Below are positions 63,675 to 64,000 of a stretch of DNA of 64,000 nt, piece after piece; within the stretch, counting starts at the first letter, position 1; each line of letters opens with the position of its first letter. A program made the position numbers and the translations under genes. A model generated the notes under the pieces. That model saw only the letters and a list, made by a program, of their open reading frames with translations, searched no databases and was not told the origin of the DNA. Location of the stretch: assembly GCA_036365455.1 (NCBI GenBank), contig JAWQUS010000001.1, positions 23,855,001-23,919,000 of the forward strand, written 5' to 3'. Origin of the DNA: Macrosoma leucophasiata. Lineage: Eukaryota; Arthropoda; Insecta; Lepidoptera; Hedylidae.

Positions 63675-64000
63675 GATTTACTTGGTAGCGCTTAAATCAC
63701 CTGCAAATTTCATGCGGTTGAATACAATATATTACGATAATTTATTTCCAGATGCTTACATTCAGTTAAAAGTTCAGACGCAGTTTTGAAGTTCATAACC
63801 TCAAAAATGAAATTCGAAATTTAAATCAAATCACGAAACACGAAAAATGTAGTACCGGCAAGAATATAAGCAGCAACAGTCCTTTGTTTCGACGGCCGGG
63901 CACGTGGGACATTGGCGGGGTGACCAAGTTACAAGTTACATGAGGGATAATTATAATATGCGTAATTATTCAAATGTCATGTGATAGATGTTGGTTAGGA
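63675..64000. other. Unassigned sequence
   Basis: GACGGCCGGGCACGTGGGAC at 63891 is a CpG patch. Nothing identified. Confidence 0.35.

Overview
This window looks like non-coding nuclear DNA from an insect, most probably a moth or butterfly (Lepidoptera). It is AT-rich and has no bacterial-style gene arrangement. It is crowded with short retroposons of kinds I know from lepidopteran genomes: a Metulj-like SINE, several tRNA-derived SINEs, RTE-type LINE ends, Helitron-like elements ending in CTAG, and a deleted mariner. I found no exon, rRNA gene or functional tRNA gene of the host that I can defend. The only recognisable protein remains belong to transposons: a mariner transposase and the C-termini of two LINE families. 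The window therefore reads as intergenic DNA or the inside of a very long intron. Family names are from memory and were not checked against a repeat library.

The dominant repeat, called SINE-M here, occurs about 37 times on both strands, as full copies of about 280-290 bases and as fragments, and covers roughly an eighth of the window. Several copies have target-site duplications (for example at 4799/5104, 23437/23741, 25424/25684 and 47464/47758). One is split by another insertion (52.5 kb), one carries a templated palindrome (57.35 kb) and one is internally triplicated (63.3 kb). A second SINE (tRNA-SINE1, near 6.6, 17.9, 29.3 and 34.4 kb) ends in a sequence resembling the 3' end of a truncated LINE here called LINE-A, which suggests a LINE/SINE partnership. 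RTE-type LINE C-termini lie near 16.0, 17.6, 39.2, 40.3-40.9, 42.7, 45.0 and 48.6 kb.

DNA-type elements include a 775-base mariner deletion derivative (36.9-37.7 kb), two identical-length 185-base Lep1-like Helitrons (60.6 and 62.4 kb, the second nested in another Helitron), a second Helitron-like family in at least seven places, paired MITEs (41.7 and 54.8 kb), and several inverted-repeat elements (3.4, 18.6-18.9, 23.3-23.8, 23.9-24.7, 32.2 and 60.8-61.4 kb).

Three arrangements stand out. First, four or five fold-back elements carry a tRNA-like sequence in one orientation and the 3' half of the same sequence, or a whole second copy, in the other, with a shared tail at both ends (22.7-23.2, 30.2-30.5, 56.0-56.3 and 60.1-60.35 kb). 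Second, a compound structure at 40.2-41.4 kb combines a direct duplication, a 21-base minisatellite grown in frame from a LINE C-terminus, and an inverted repeat with arms of about 320 bases. Third, several local duplications of apparently unique sequence (0.1-0.8, 34.2/35.8, 36.3/37.9, 48.1/49.3 kb) are separated by later SINE and Helitron insertions. None proves a new biological system; the tRNA fold-backs are the best candidate for something undescribed.
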